DNA from: Acanthochlamys bracteata
Lineage: Eukaryota > Streptophyta > Magnoliopsida > Pandanales > Velloziaceae
Length of the DNA stretch: 64,000 nucleotides
Assembly: GCA_019914995.1 (NCBI GenBank)
Contig: CM034129.1
Location: forward strand, 6,399,725 to 6,463,724
Direction: 5' to 3'
A model generated the notes under the pieces. That model was not told the origin of the DNA. It saw nothing but the letters and a program-made list of their open reading frames with translations, and did not search any database. Made by a program: the position numbers and the translations under genes. Positions 43,640-55,049 of this stretch are shown in pieces. The stretch's first letter is position 1, and each line of letters opens with the position of its first letter.

Positions 43640-44226
43640 TATATGTGATTTTATTTACTTTGAGCAATTGAGCTTGACGTGAACTCTGGATGTGGTACTA
43701 GCATGTGATATCTTTGGTTGCCGTACTACATTTAGATTAAACCTGTTCGGTGAAGCATTCATGTTCTGCCATTTTAATAACGAAATTAACAAAATTTCCC
43801 ACTTGTTCTATAATATTCTGGTGTTGGAGTTGGGATTGCAGCTGCTCGTTTAGCATTTACTTATAACTTTTTTTAATAATTATTTTATTTTATATTTTAA
43901 AAAAATATAATTTTATTTAAATTAAAATTTTTATTTATTATTTTATAAGTACGTTAAAAAATATTGAATTCACTCGTGATTGATTTGACTAGTATTCAAG
44001 AGATTTCTACTGAAATTGAACAGATCAAAATAAAGAAATAAATACAAATCTCGTTTTTCTTGTTACTTATGCACTGAAAGAAACTCCGAAGATCAAGAGT
44101 CTCACTTTTCTTAAAAGGAAAAACTATATACAAGAGAAAAAAAAAGAAGAAGATTTTCGACTTGTTTTTAGCTAGAAAAAAAAAATCTAAAAACATCGTG
44201 CTGAAACTATTTTGAATGAAGATGAA
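43640..44226. other. AT-rich intergenic stretch
   Basis: No gene seen. The left part would be the upstream promoter of the 43,456 gene. 43,860-43,980 is almost pure A/T. The right part is purine-rich on the plus strand (aaaaaaaagaagaag near 44,135) and would include the 3' untranslated region of the 44,640 gene. Confidence 0.5.
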
Positions 44227-44640
44227 TTAAAATAAAATCTCTCCTGCTTTCTGTTCTACTACGACTATTTCTTCTTGATGTTCTTCAGTTGAAGCTCTGG
44301 ACATGGTGGAGAGTCTGCTAGGCATGGGCCTGAAACTCCACCTTCTATAGCAACACATCGTATTCGCTGGCGGGGACAACGCTCTCCGCAGAATTTCTCT
44401 GCTTCCCGAAGAAGACCGAAACCTTCTTCTCGCCGCTTTCCTTCTCCTGCTGCCTCCCGTTGAATTATCAACAACTAAATCTTCATTATTATTACTATTA
44501 CTTAACAACCTTGCGATCTTCATCTCATGCATCTTCATCATCATCGCCGTCATGTTTCTGTTTCCATTGTTGTTAGCACCACAACCTGTGTTTGAAGCTC
44601 TATGTCTTGGAAATGTTATTGTTGTGGTCGTTGTGCTCAT
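44227..44640 (-). CDS. small basic plant protein of unknown function
   Basis: A single open frame of 137 residues. The start MSTTTTTITFPRHRASNTGC is chosen because a TATAAA box lies 97 bases upstream and the leader between is CA-rich. A Met-rich helix (about 30-46), an Asn-rich stretch (47-53) and an Arg-rich segment (GGSRRRKAARRRFRSSSGSR, about 62-81) follow. Then come ILRRALSPPA and RRWSFRPMPSRLSTM (about 83-113) and an acidic tail. The Ala-Leu-Ser-Pro-Pro and Trp-Ser/Asn-Phe-Arg-Pro-x-Pro-Ser-Arg-Leu motifs recall a family of uncharacterised plant proteins. The basic centre could act in nuclear targeting or nucleic-acid binding, which is inference. The intact frame and promoter suggest a live gene. 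Confidence 0.7.
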   Translation of the reverse strand: MSTTTTTITFPRHRASNTGCGANNNGNRNMTAMMMKMHEMKIARLLSNSNNNEDLVVDNSTGGSRRRKAARRRFRSSSGSREILRRALSPPANTMCCYRRWSFRPMPSRLSTMSRASTEEHQEEIVVVEQKAGEILF

Positions 44641-44700
44641 TGGTTGATTGAAGTACTCCAGAATTAGAGAAACAAGAAGAAAAACAAGTTCGTTTGTTTT

Positions 44701-44720
44701 TGTTGTTGTTGTTGTTGTTG
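44701..44720 (+). repeat. (TGT)n microsatellite in the 5' leader of the 44,640 gene
   Basis: Six to seven TGT units, which read (ACA/CAA)n in the mRNA sense. CAA-rich leaders are unstructured and common in well-translated plant mRNAs. Confidence 0.75.
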
Positions 44721-44737
44721 AATCAGATGGTTTTTGG

Positions 44738-44743
44738 TTTATA
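44738..44743 (-). promoter_or_regulatory. TATA box of the 44,640 gene
   Basis: Reads TATAAA on the minus strand (context catataaacc), 97 bases upstream of the start codon. Confidence 0.45.
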
Positions 44744-44759
44744 TGTATGAATCGTAGAA

Positions 44760-46519
44760 GAGATTCATTTTGAGTTTGATGGTATTCGTGGAAGAAGCTT
44801 GAAATTCTATGTGTGGATGGAATGGAAACAGAACGCGGAATTGGACTTCGCGTTAAAGAAACGCAGTATCTGGAGAAGTCGGTATTACTATATTACTGTC
44901 AAGTCATCAGTCATCAGCAGGCTGGTTCAATCTAAGTCCACAGACGTGTTTCAAACTTTTGGAAGTCTAAATTTTTGGTCAAAATTTTAAGATATAAATT
45001 ATTTATTAATTAGATTTTATTTTTAATATTATTTGAAAAGTTATTATTTTAATTTGTATAACTTTATTTCTATTATTTTAAATACAATTAAAATATAACA
45101 ATTTAATTTATTTTAAATTATTTCTTTAAATACTTTATTTTTATAAATTTATTTCCTAGAATTTAATTTTGCACGTTTAAGACATTAAACACACGCTCTA
45201 ATTCAAACTCTGCGTATTTTTGAGCATGGTTTGACGCATGGTTTTTGGTTTGTCATCTCAAATTTCTGTATAGTTGGACTGAGCTGCTTTTAGGGTTTCC
45301 GTTGACAAATAATCAGTAATAAAAGAATTGGTTTTTCCCTGCGCTAACGGTACGTCTGAATTATGAATAAAATGGTAATGGCAAGTTATTTGTCTATGCT
45401 AACTTATGCATGGTAATACTATATTAAAAATAAGAAAGGGAAGCAATTTCTTATCCTTTCTAACATTTGATATATTTATCTATTTATTCAAATACAATAA
45501 ATTTATTATTTTTATTATATATTCAACTATTATAAAATTAAGTAATTATTATTTTTTATTTGTTTTATTATATATTTTTTATCAATTATTTTACTCTTAT
45601 TTTTTATCTATACATTTCAAATATATTTTAAAAGACTTGTGATGTGACACAAGTTGCTTCTCAGATGACATTACTTTTTTTTTCTTGTTCTTTGTAAGCA
45701 GCATTAAAAATATGTTCTAACGTTATTAAAATTTATTTTCTACATTCAGATTTTAAATTGAATTATCTCAAATATTTCAATTATTATTTAGAGCCAAACT
45801 TTATTTCTATACCAAACTTTATTTCTACTTTGAACTCCACTTTTATTGAATTTTATTTTTTATCAAATTTTAATATTTTGATAACTCACTTTTGTTTAAT
45901 TAAAATACAAATTCTATTTTATAACAAACTCAAGTTTTTAAAATTTATGCAATTAAAACACGCCCGAGGCGCCCAACCTTCATTTTCCTTTTTGTTACCA
46001 ATAAAATTTTGGATCCCACTTTATGACTTAGGATTTTGCTTTGTAACTAGGATTCATTTTATAGTCTAATGCAATTTCATTCAATGACTATGCTGTAATT
46101 GAAATTTACTGTATTAACTCTTATTTTGATTCAGTGTTGACTGAAGATCGTCAGCAATTTTAAAGATTTACACATGGTAGTTCCACTTGTTTCATAACTT
46201 CCAACAACGTGAAAATATTAAGCAAACTGCAACATAGATTGACACAGGAAAAGGTTTCAACAGTACTAATACCAACAATGAAAGAACCACATACTCACCC
46301 CAATCTTGAAAAGCAAACATTTACATTTCACAGGCGTTCAGTGCCATGCATGTCAATCCTAGCCTAACAAAGTCGAGCAACTAGGAACAACTGTGTCTAC
46401 CTATTTCTTGACTCCCTTCACTCTGCACATATAACAAGCAACGGAATTATCTGAATGTAAACAGGAAATCAAGCGGATACAACAAAAGATGAGATTGCAT
46501 CCATTAAGTACATAGGAAA
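44760..46519. other. AT-rich intergenic stretch
   Basis: 44,990-45,160 and 45,440-45,960 are almost pure A/T with chance frames rich in Phe, Ile, Tyr and Asn. I see no gene. 46,130-46,519 is less biased and probably corresponds to the former 3' untranslated region of the PP2C pseudogene. Confidence 0.5.
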
Positions 46520-46946
46520 TCAATCGCCAAGTTCCTTGTTAGAAAATCGTGTAAGTTGATCCAGTGAGTTTACTCTTGTAACACCTTCTAAAGCCAGACC
46601 ACCTCTGCTCGTTACCATGTCACATACATAGCCACGACAAGCTTTCCCTAACTGTTAAATTCCTGTCTAGACAAGGTTCTTGCTTGTCCGCTTGTTTGCA
46701 TTCTCCATAGAAGAATCAGGACTTGAACAAGTAGAGGGAAGTATAATACTGTCCTGGTCTCAGATTTAGTATCAGTGTGTGCATCTAGATATAAGCAGAC
46801 CACGCACAGTCGTCCATTCTTAAAGCTGGGTATTTGTTCTTCCATTCTCATGAGACAGCATCTACGAGGAACTTTGCTGCTGTTGACCGGGTTGGAGTTG
46901 AGGCTACGATATTGACAACCTCTTGATTGCTAACAACATCCCATAT

Positions 46947-49004
46947 CTGAACAAGGATTACAGAATCATTTAGTATACCATCTTACTGATAACCGCATAC
47001 TACCAGCAAATAAGTATGTCAGCCAGCTGATTGCAGTACAATAATTTTACTAATCGTGCATAGAAGTCTCCTACCACACAGCATAGATCAAACTACTCTT
47101 AACTCAAACAAAGAAACGAAAAATGAGTAAAAGGTTGAGAAAATCAGCTATGCAAAGGCATCGAGACTGATCACAAGAAGTCAGCACACAGGAAAAGAGC
47201 TGATTTAATTAACTTAACCATACTTTAATTACAAAAAAAAAAAAAAAAACCATCATCATCCATGTACAGATGCATTGTTACTAGCCAGCCCTACCCAATT
47301 GCCGTAATTGCTTTCTAATAGATAAAGATAAGCCTTCTTCCACAGTTGCGCAATTGTGGATTCATGGATGTAAACTAATTATTTTCACTTTCTGTCATAG
47401 GTATCTTATAATGACACGCAAATAGGATAAGCATTCTCCACGAAAGCACTTTGACGCACTAAATATGCAAAATAATGATTGTTGAAGGGGTGTTGACTAA
47501 ACCTTAGCATTTGTCTCCTATATGCCTTTGCCCCAGGCGATGCAAATTCTGTTTGAATTCATGTTCTTCCCTCCTGTCTAACAGTCAAATATCTTGTAAA
47601 CATGTCAATGAGCAAAACAACATTTATACACTCTTATACTCGCATAAAACTATCTTTCAAGTTGCAGTTTGGCGAGCACCAAAAGTATTATGTTAATAAT
47701 GAGATTTTCTTCAGTAGAAGTTAAGTCTAATGAAGAACAATATGGTACAGATACTTTCAGATGACTATTCAAAAGCAGCAATCTTGTCTTATAGAAGACT
47801 AAAGTTTGTTACTCTGAAAATTGTGTAGACCAGCTAGCTCTGTTTCTGTTAAGCATGACATCAACGAAATGTACTGTTTAAGTAACTTGTGCATATGAAT
47901 TGCAACTATAATCAGCATAACCATCACAATATATCCACACTAAACAAAACTGATAGACTATGCTGTTAGAAAATACCTCCAACGAAATGTATCTTTCATC
48001 ATGCTACAAATTATCTACAAATAAAAAGGACATATCTTTCCATTCTCTAATAAGAATTCCATGTTATAGCCCATGTGTTTTCTCGAAAGTTTATTTCTGA
48101 AGTATCCATTGTGCTGGAATTCTTATTTAGCTACAATCATGGAATTGTATCTAGTTATCTTCTCTTATTTTCACTTATTTCAATCCTATAAAAAACAGCT
48201 GCATCACTCCTAAGCTCAATAGAATCTTTTCCCAATTTAAAGTCAACAAACTAATGATTGTTTAGTTTTAACAAAAGCCTGTAATATCATAGTCAATTTG
48301 AACAGTAACCAAACAAATGCCACCCAGTTGAGTGCATGTATGTGCTCTTGGCATGTTTGGTCGGCTCTCAAACTGGACTCCAAATAAGGTTTGGTTTGCT
48401 TGTGCTAGCTTGGTGATCCTATATTGAGTTTAAATGAACTTGTAATCGTACTTGGATTGAAGCCTTCAGATTCTTAGTACCTAGAACACGCTTACCCATA
48501 CCAATGTTGTTCAACCACTCGTTTCCATTTGGTTTTTTCTTCTTTGATGGCTTTCCATCATTTCCAAAAGACATGCTCTACGGGTGCATCTCCTTCAACC
48601 ATTCTTTCAACAAATATTATGATGTCAAGTATGATCTCTATGATAAATCCAACAATGCCAGGTATGATCATTTTGATCTTCTGATTTAAGAGCCAAAAAG
48701 GTAAAACCAAATTGCATATAGATCTAAATCGGGGTGGCGTTTGTTGGGTTACAAATCAATTAGCTAAGATATTGTTTGGCTAGTTATTTCAACAAATGAT
48801 AACATTCCTCTGGAATAATTCAACAAATGATAACATTCCTCCGGAATAATTCAACAAATAATTTGATTTAGCATTTGGTAGTTGAAAACTATAAGCTTGA
48901 TGGGTTTTTCTTGTAAAAGAAGAGAGAAATTTGATAAGGGTCCTAAAACTACTATACCTACAAATTGAACAGATTTTAGATTTTAGAAAAGTTTATGAAA
49001 CAAT
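46947..49004 (-). other. last intron of the PP2C pseudogene, left part
   Basis: AT-rich with no coding signal. It contains a 17-base poly-A run near 47,233 and a short tandem duplication at 48,788. It ends at the copia LTR border at 49,005. Confidence 0.5.
48788..48865 (+). repeat. 31-bp tandem duplication
   Basis: ttcaacaaatgataacattc followed by ctctggaataa (48,788-48,818) is repeated at 48,819-48,849 with one change (ctct to ctcc). A third partial unit ttcaacaaataa follows. Confidence 0.85.
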
Positions 49005-49128
49005 TGATGAAGAAATCATAATAGAACTGAGAGAATGAATAATATTCATTAGAGTTTATACATACAGATATTTATAGAGTACATATAATGGGCTTGTCTC
49101 ACATATAGTCCGATAATACAGTCCAATA
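49005..49128 (-). repeat. 3' LTR of gag-less copia element (124 bp)
   Basis: It runs from TGATGAAGAAATCATAATAG to GTCCAATA on the plus strand. A polypurine tract (minus strand tttgaggggaga, 49,140-49,129) precedes it on the element strand. It matches 51,958-52,082 at about nine in ten positions. Confidence 0.88.
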
Positions 49129-49276
49129 TCTCCCCTCAAACTCATGATGGGTCAAATAATATGAGTTTGTTCAATAATGTTTGAAATCTCGGTGTCGGAT
49201 GCGATTTTGTAAAGAAATTTGTCAGTTGATCAGTAGAGACAACATGTGTTAAAGAAATAGTACCTGACAGAAAATG

Positions 49277-50520
49277 TCACGAACGAAGTGACAGTTCAAT
49301 ATATTTTGTTCGTTCATGAAAAACTGGATTGCTTGCAATCTGAATAGCACTTCGTTTGTCACAGTAAATAGGAGTAGTTTTTGCAAAAGTAACCCCTATA
49401 TCAGTAAGTAATCTCCGCACATGAATAATCTCTCTTGTGGTAGCAGCCATAGCTCGATACTCGGCTTCTGTTGAAAAACAAGCAACGACATCTTGTTTTT
49501 TACTGGGCCACGAAATCAATGAATCACCAATGAATAAGCAGAAATCTGTAGTAGAACGTCTAGTGGTTAGATCACCAGCCCAATCTGCATCAGTAAAAAC
49601 TCGAAGCTCCAAAATAGATGTGGAAGACATAAACAAAGAGCGAGTAATAGTGCCTTGAAGATATCTGAGAATTCTGAGTAAAGCACTATAATGTACTGAT
49701 CGCGGTGCAGAAATAAATTGACTGACGACACTTACTGCATGAGAAATGTCTGGCCTAGTCATACAAAAATAGACAAGCTGACCGACAAGCCGTCTGTACC
49801 GAGTAGGATCTGTGAGAGGCTCACCATCTGTAGGACGAAGTTTCACATGAAGCTGTAAAGGGGTATCAACCGTCCGACTATCAGATAAGCCTGCAGATTG
49901 AATAATGTCAGAAGTATATTTTTGTTGAGAAATAAGAATTTCTCTAGTACTCTGCGCAATCTCCAATCCAAAAAAATAGTTTAGATATCCAATGTCCTTC
50001 ATCTGAAACTGTTGATGTAGGTGTTTTTTAGTGGCTACAATACCTGCAATATCATCTCCTGTTAAAATCATATCATCTACATATAATAACTCGACGGTGA
50101 GGACCGCACAAATAAGGAGTGATCTTCAGAACTCTGCTTCTATAATAGCTCGACTAAAACACTCAAATCAAGTTCTAAGAGCATGTTTGAGTCCATAAAT
50201 AACACGACGAAGACGACATACATGACCCGGAGGAGTAGAAAGATCTGGAGGTGGCTGCATATAAACAACTTCCGATAATGTACCATGAAGAAAAGCATTC
50301 TTCACATCCATCTGATAAAGAGGCCACTGACGTATAGCAGCGACTGCTAATAGAGTGCGAACAGTAGTCATCTGGGCAACAGGAGCAAATGTCTCATCAT
50401 AATCAATTTTATGCTTCTGAATCAAGCCTCTAGCAATAAGACGAGCCTTATGCCTCTCAATGGAGCCATCAGGTCAATATTTAACTTTAAAAACCCATTT
50501 GCAACTGATAGGCTGTACTC
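49277..50520 (-). pseudogene. copia reverse transcriptase and RNase H
   Basis: The frame 50,425-50,168 has [20 protein letters not shown] and [20 protein letters not shown]. After a shift, an intact Tyr-Val-Asp-Asp-Met (about 50,085-50,065) leads into the 264-codon frame 50,071-49,277. This has FQMKDIGYLNYFFGLEIAQS, RRLVGQLVYFCMTRPDISHA, FTDADWAGDLTTRRSTT, STEAEYRAMAATTREII and IQIASNPVFHERTKYIELS. It is the best-preserved pol segment in the window, but it is split and stops short of the usual RNase H end. Confidence 0.88.
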
Positions 50521-50969
50521 TCTCTGGTAATGAAACTAAATCCCAAGTACCTGTCTACTGAAATGCACGAAACTCCTCTGCCATTGCCTCTCGCCACTCA
50601 TGGTACTAAATTGCCTCTTGGTAAGAATTAGGCTCATGAGTACTATGAATAGCAGTAAGAAATGAATGAAACTGTGGAGAGTAGGAGGTGAGGTGGCAAA
50701 ACCAAACCTACCAAGTGAGCCTGAACAATCTGGTGTAAAACGAGTAGGAGGACGATGAGGACGTTGTGATTGACGAACAAGTGGTGGTGGAGATGTAGAT
50801 AAACTGGATACTAGTGAAATTTGAGAAGAATGGGGAGGATCCTCGTTAGCCAGCGTTAGTGTCGTCGAAAAAGGGGGAGTATCAATAGAAGGAAGTAATG
50901 GAGTAGGATCTATAGACATGTGAGAAGAGTCAAATGAACTGGATGAAAAGAATGTGATGGTGTTAAAAA

Positions 50970-51776
50970 TTAAACATCAGGAATTGAAGAGGAAAAATAA
51001 GGAGAGTCCTCAAGAAAAGTGACGTGACGAGAAATGCGAAGTCGGCGTGGTGTGGGATCATAATATCGATAACCCTTATGTTCCGAACTAATGCCAAACA
51101 AGACACACTTGACTGATTGAGCAGTCAATTTTGTCCACTCAGTCAAAGGAAGTAAAATAAAATAAGTGCACCCAAAAGTGCGGATCATACTATAGTCTGG
51201 AGGAAATAAAAATAAACTCTCATGAGGTGTCTTGCCAGACAAAACAGATGACGGAGTAATATTGATAAGATTAACAGAGGTAAGAATAACTTCTGCCCAA
51301 AAGATTTGAGGAACTGAAGAGGAGAGTAAGAGGGAGCGAGCAGTTTCAAGAATATGACGATGTTTACGTTCCGCTACTCCATTCTGTTCAGGTGTATAAG
51401 GACAAGATTGTTGAAAAAGAGTGCTATAAGACTGTAAGATGGATCTCATAGTAGAAGATGTATATTCACGAGCACCATCAGAACGAAAAATCTTAATTCG
51501 AGTATTAAACTGAGTATGAACCATAGTGCTGAAAGTGTTATATATAATAGAAATTTCAGAACGATGACGGATAAGATAAACCCAAGTGTAACGAATATAG
51601 TCATCAATGAAACTCACATAGTAAACAAAACCAGTCATAGATGAAATTGGAGCTGGTCCCCAAATATCACAATGAACTAGATCAAAAGCATGAGAAGTTT
51701 TAGATAAAGACGGCAAATCCAATTCCAAGGCGATGAAGATGGCAGCGGCGGCGAAAAATTGATGCAGCGGCGGCAC
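50970..51776 (-). pseudogene. copia integrase, N-terminally replaced
   Basis: A 268-codon frame. The first 20 residues (rich in Ala and Phe) are not integrase-like, and the HHCC zinc finger that should come first is absent. The core starts at HAFDLVHCDIWGPAPISS with the first catalytic Asp, continues FRSDGAREYTSS with the second, and has TPEQNGVAERKHRHI with the Glu, so the DDE triad is complete. The C-terminal part has FGCTYFILLP and GYRYYDPTPRRLRISRHVTF. The next block (50,919-50,536) is the Pro/Ser-rich linker to reverse transcriptase. Confidence 0.88.
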
Positions 51777-51957
51777 AAGAAGACGATGGGGATGACGGCG
51801 AATCCAAAAAAAAATTTTTTTCTTTTTTTTATTTTTTTTAAAATTTAAATCAGACGAGAGAAAAAAAAATTTTGATGAAGATGATAGATCGAAAATAAGT
51901 CAATTGGAAAATTTTTTTTTTTAATGAAAATCAACTTGACTCGATACCATAAAACAA

Positions 51958-52082
51958 TGATGAAGAAATAATAATAGAACTGAGAGAATAAATAATAATT
52001 CATTAGAGTTTATACGTACAAATATTTATAAAGTATATATAATGAGCTTATCTTATATATAGTCCGATAATATAGTCCAATA
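51958..52082 (-). repeat. 5' LTR of gag-less copia element (125 bp)
   Basis: Starts TGATGAAGAAATAATAATAG and ends GTCCAATA on the plus strand. Against 49,005-49,128 it has about 11 substitutions and one extra base. Nearly all changes are transitions, mostly with A or T in this copy, as expected from deamination of methylated cytosine. Confidence 0.88.
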
Positions 52083-53899
52083 ATTTAGATTTGGATTTTC
52101 TCTTCCAGAATGTACAAAAGCAAAGAAGGACCACAACAAAGAAATTTGATGAATTCTGAGCGTAAGTATCTAGCGAGCATCATTCCTATTTGATATTTTC
52201 TTAGGTGCATCATAAATTGCTACAAAATACCAAGAGAAGAGTCTAACAACTCCGGATATTGATTGCTAGCAGGAGTCCATCTTTAGTCACATGAGTACTG
52301 AGTGTTCTAATTCCTAAGCCACTAAAATCATAAATCTTATATTATTGGGTTCAAATTAAAAGTCAAAACCATTGGACGCTCTTGCATAAACAAAAGCTAC
52401 TTATACTCCGGATCTTATAGATTTTTTATATGTTTAGATCCTCTATAAAAAACGATCAAATTGTGTCTATTCAAGTGAGATCATCTATGAGTTTTTATGA
52501 TAAAAGTCCAAACATATTGAAAAACTTACAAAATTTGAATTGCGTAGATTTTGTGATTTAAAAACAGTCACGTTATTGAAAAAGCTGAAAGTATAAACTT
52601 TAGGGGCTTGTGTGATAGAATACTCAGTCCCCTGCTAGGACCGAAGACCGAAGACGGATTCCAGCAATCGTCTTTAATGATCAACCACAACCATTATGAT
52701 TAATTCATCATCATCTAATAACCTCAAATTTCTGATTTGTATGTATATCATCACATTGTACAACCATCACTAATACTATTTACAAAGAAAGCATATTTAT
52801 TTTGAGTGTCAAATATTGAATGACAAAATGGCTAAGCATGTAACCGCATACAAACACAATATATACAGCTAAATAATTATCTATCTAATATCTACTATCT
52901 GAACTTCGGTTTCCAACTGGCATTAGAACGTTTAGTAAGTTCGAAACATATTCAACTATTGGAGCATTGCCCACTAAGTTCCTTATTCAATTAGCATAAT
53001 AGTTCTAGGATGAACTCTGGTACCTCTTCACACGACTTTTGGATAAAGTCATACAAGAAGAGGTAATTAAGTCATAACTATGAAAACTAACCAGCAATTC
53101 AAGTGTATACTTCTATTCCCCAAATTTCCTAGTTTCATTTACAAAAATATAGTTGTCCAACAAAATTTTTGAAGTTGCAGCTCAATTTGTTTCATTAACT
53201 AGTTTGCAAGACTATAAGAAATCTTGGATAGACAAAGACGTTGATGTTATAATAAAACTACTTCACGAACTCTTTTTTCTTGCACTCCAATCTTTCTTCT
53301 TTTGTCCTACAAGAATGCTCTATCTAGAGTGCTAAGAAGCAGTTCATAAAAAATTGACCAATTTTGTAGTACGAAACCACTTAGAGAGATTTATAACAAT
53401 GTGAAGTACCAAATTTCTTATTCAAAGAAATAACTTCCCTCTACCAGCTCGGCCATAAATCAACCAAACCTGGATTATTTTTCTCAATTCATATACATAA
53501 ATAATTGGCTGAAAACATGCTACACAAATAGCTTCATAATGTGCTTTGTGTTACTCATCAAGATAAGGTAAACAACTAAAGAAATTACTTGAAGAACAAG
53601 TAACATGATCAATGCAAGAGAATTTTAAAGAATAGAATATTAGTAATGGCAAGACTCCTGTATTGGGCATTCCTCTGCGCTATAAAATTAACTTCCATAA
53701 TCAGAGATAGTTAGCAAGACATGGACAAAACAGGTGTTGACTGCTGACCCTCCATAAAAAAATGCCTAACCGCCTCAATTTTGAGTATGTCATGGTTTAA
53801 TGACTACTAGCAAACTAGTAATACTAACTGATTGCTAACTTCATTTAAGATAGTAATACTCCAAAACAATAAATTCATAAGCATGAGGTGACAGCTTAC
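52083..53899 (-). other. last intron of the PP2C pseudogene, right part
   Basis: AT-rich, with short chance frames on both strands. No PP2C exon or other gene was recognised. The donor GTAAGC for this intron is intact at 53,899-53,894. Confidence 0.5.
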
Positions 53900-55049
53900 G
53901 CCATCTGATGCAAGGACAAGGAACTGATCTTGGTCTGTTAGAGTCTAATGAGAGAACTCAGGGACAGAGATCACCCCATATTTTTTTAAGCAAAAGTCAC
54001 CAAAAGCTCTTGCCATCGCCAGCCCAGGTGCATCATCAAAGGGCAGCCAGACCCTTGGCACTTCAGGCTCCTCTAGCAATACAAACACCCCTCCCTTTGC
54101 ATCTCTGCTCTGCCTCATCTGAATATGAACCAAAATGATCTTTATTATCATGACCAGGCATTAACTCATCAGAAGACAACTAAACACTGCGAAACACATA
54201 ATGGGCAAATCAGGCTTAAGATCAACTGTCAACTGAACTGCTAGAATGGAGCGCCTACCTCTTGCATCCCGTGTTCCCAAAACTGCCCGGGAGTCACCGA
54301 TGTTCGCCGTATAGATCCGTCCCCTAAAAAAAAGAATATCAGCATGAACACATGCATTCTGGAACAGTAAGAAATACCAAAACAGGGTTGTCCGGTATCA
54401 TGCCTGAAAAATTTTAGCAAAATGCATTGAACCATGGCTTATATAAAAGAAGACATTCTACAACCAAGAGAACCAAGCTTTACGGCGACTGTGGTTAGTT
54501 TATAAATCAAGGCAATATTTAGGTAAGAACACATTCAACAACAAAACGATCCAAGTTTTATGATAAAAAAGGTTAATTATTAGGATTCAGCAAGAATTTA
54601 CTCATTTTTTCACCAGTTTAACAAGAGTAACAGCAGCAGTGCCACTACAGAAACAATCAAGTTAACGGTGTCTACGAAGAGAGTTGTCCATGACTTTGAA
54701 TGACTTGAAGAACCCTTTTGAACGGTAGAGAAGAGAGAAAGAGGAGTAGTAGGTGATCACGAATGATGCGAGAGACAAGGTGACCTTGTGGCCATGTCCA
54801 TCAAAGACGCCGCAGATAACAGCGTCGTTTCCGGCGAAGTGGGCCCAGAAGATCATTGTGTCCTGATTGATCCATTTCCTTCCTTGCTGCGTGAACAAAG
54901 ATCAACAAGCCTGCTTGTAGTTGGAAAAACACCTCCCAGGAACAGCAATCAACTGCTGCTGCTGTGAATGATTCTGCTTCTGATGTTTGTCTTCACCTCC
55001 ACAACTGTTAACCAGTTGGGTGAGACAGAGAACTAACACAACTACCCAT

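Larger units (their letters stand above)
49005..52082 (-). mobile_element. internally deleted Ty1/copia element in the PP2C pseudogene intron
   Basis: Two LTRs of about 125 bp bracket 2.8 kb of pol. On the minus strand, after the primer site (TGGTATCGAGTC, 51,950-51,939) and a short leader, integrase begins directly. Gag and protease are missing, apart from a short start to the frame at 51,776. Integrase, reverse transcriptase and RNase H follow in order. Several frame breaks exist. With no gag it could only have moved, if at all, using proteins from elsewhere, or the deletion came after insertion. No matching target duplication was found (left flank acaat, right flank attta). Confidence 0.85.
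46520..55049 (-). pseudogene. protein phosphatase 2C (plant clade E type) pseudogene
   Basis: Exon-like blocks on the minus strand are 55,049-54,614, 54,323-54,203, 54,118-53,900 and 46,946-46,520. They read MGSCVSSLSH (a myristoylation-type start), FTQQGRKWINQD, CGVFDGHGHK, FKSFKVMDNSLRRH, LDCFCSGTAAVTLVK, NIGDSRAVLGTRD, AVQLTVDLKPDLP, EEPEVPRVWLPFDDAPGLAM, ARAFGDFCLKKYGVISVPEF, DQDQFLVLASDG, then WDVVSNQEVVNIVASTPTRS, the DDCA-VVCLYLD end and ALEGVTRVNSLDQL. These are the metal-binding motifs of plant PP2C. Lesions are stops before FTQQG, after LRRH, after PEFSH and before EWKNKYP; shifts near the N-terminus, in NIGDSR, in CKGR and in DDCA; a lost GT donor after DLKPDLP; and a Trp for Gly in GRKG. 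The intron 53,899-46,947 holds a copia element. Confidence 0.88.

Noticed and set aside
44265..44474. 69-codon minus frame overlapping the small basic protein
   Set aside because: It is a shifted frame of the 137-residue gene, which has a promoter and a better composition.
45406..46069. Phe/Ile/Tyr-rich plus frames suggesting membrane proteins
   Set aside because: The DNA is nearly pure A/T, so these residues follow from base composition. There is no promoter or family motif.
48788..48865. CRISPR-like array
   Set aside because: Units are directly adjacent with no spacers, and the genome is plant.
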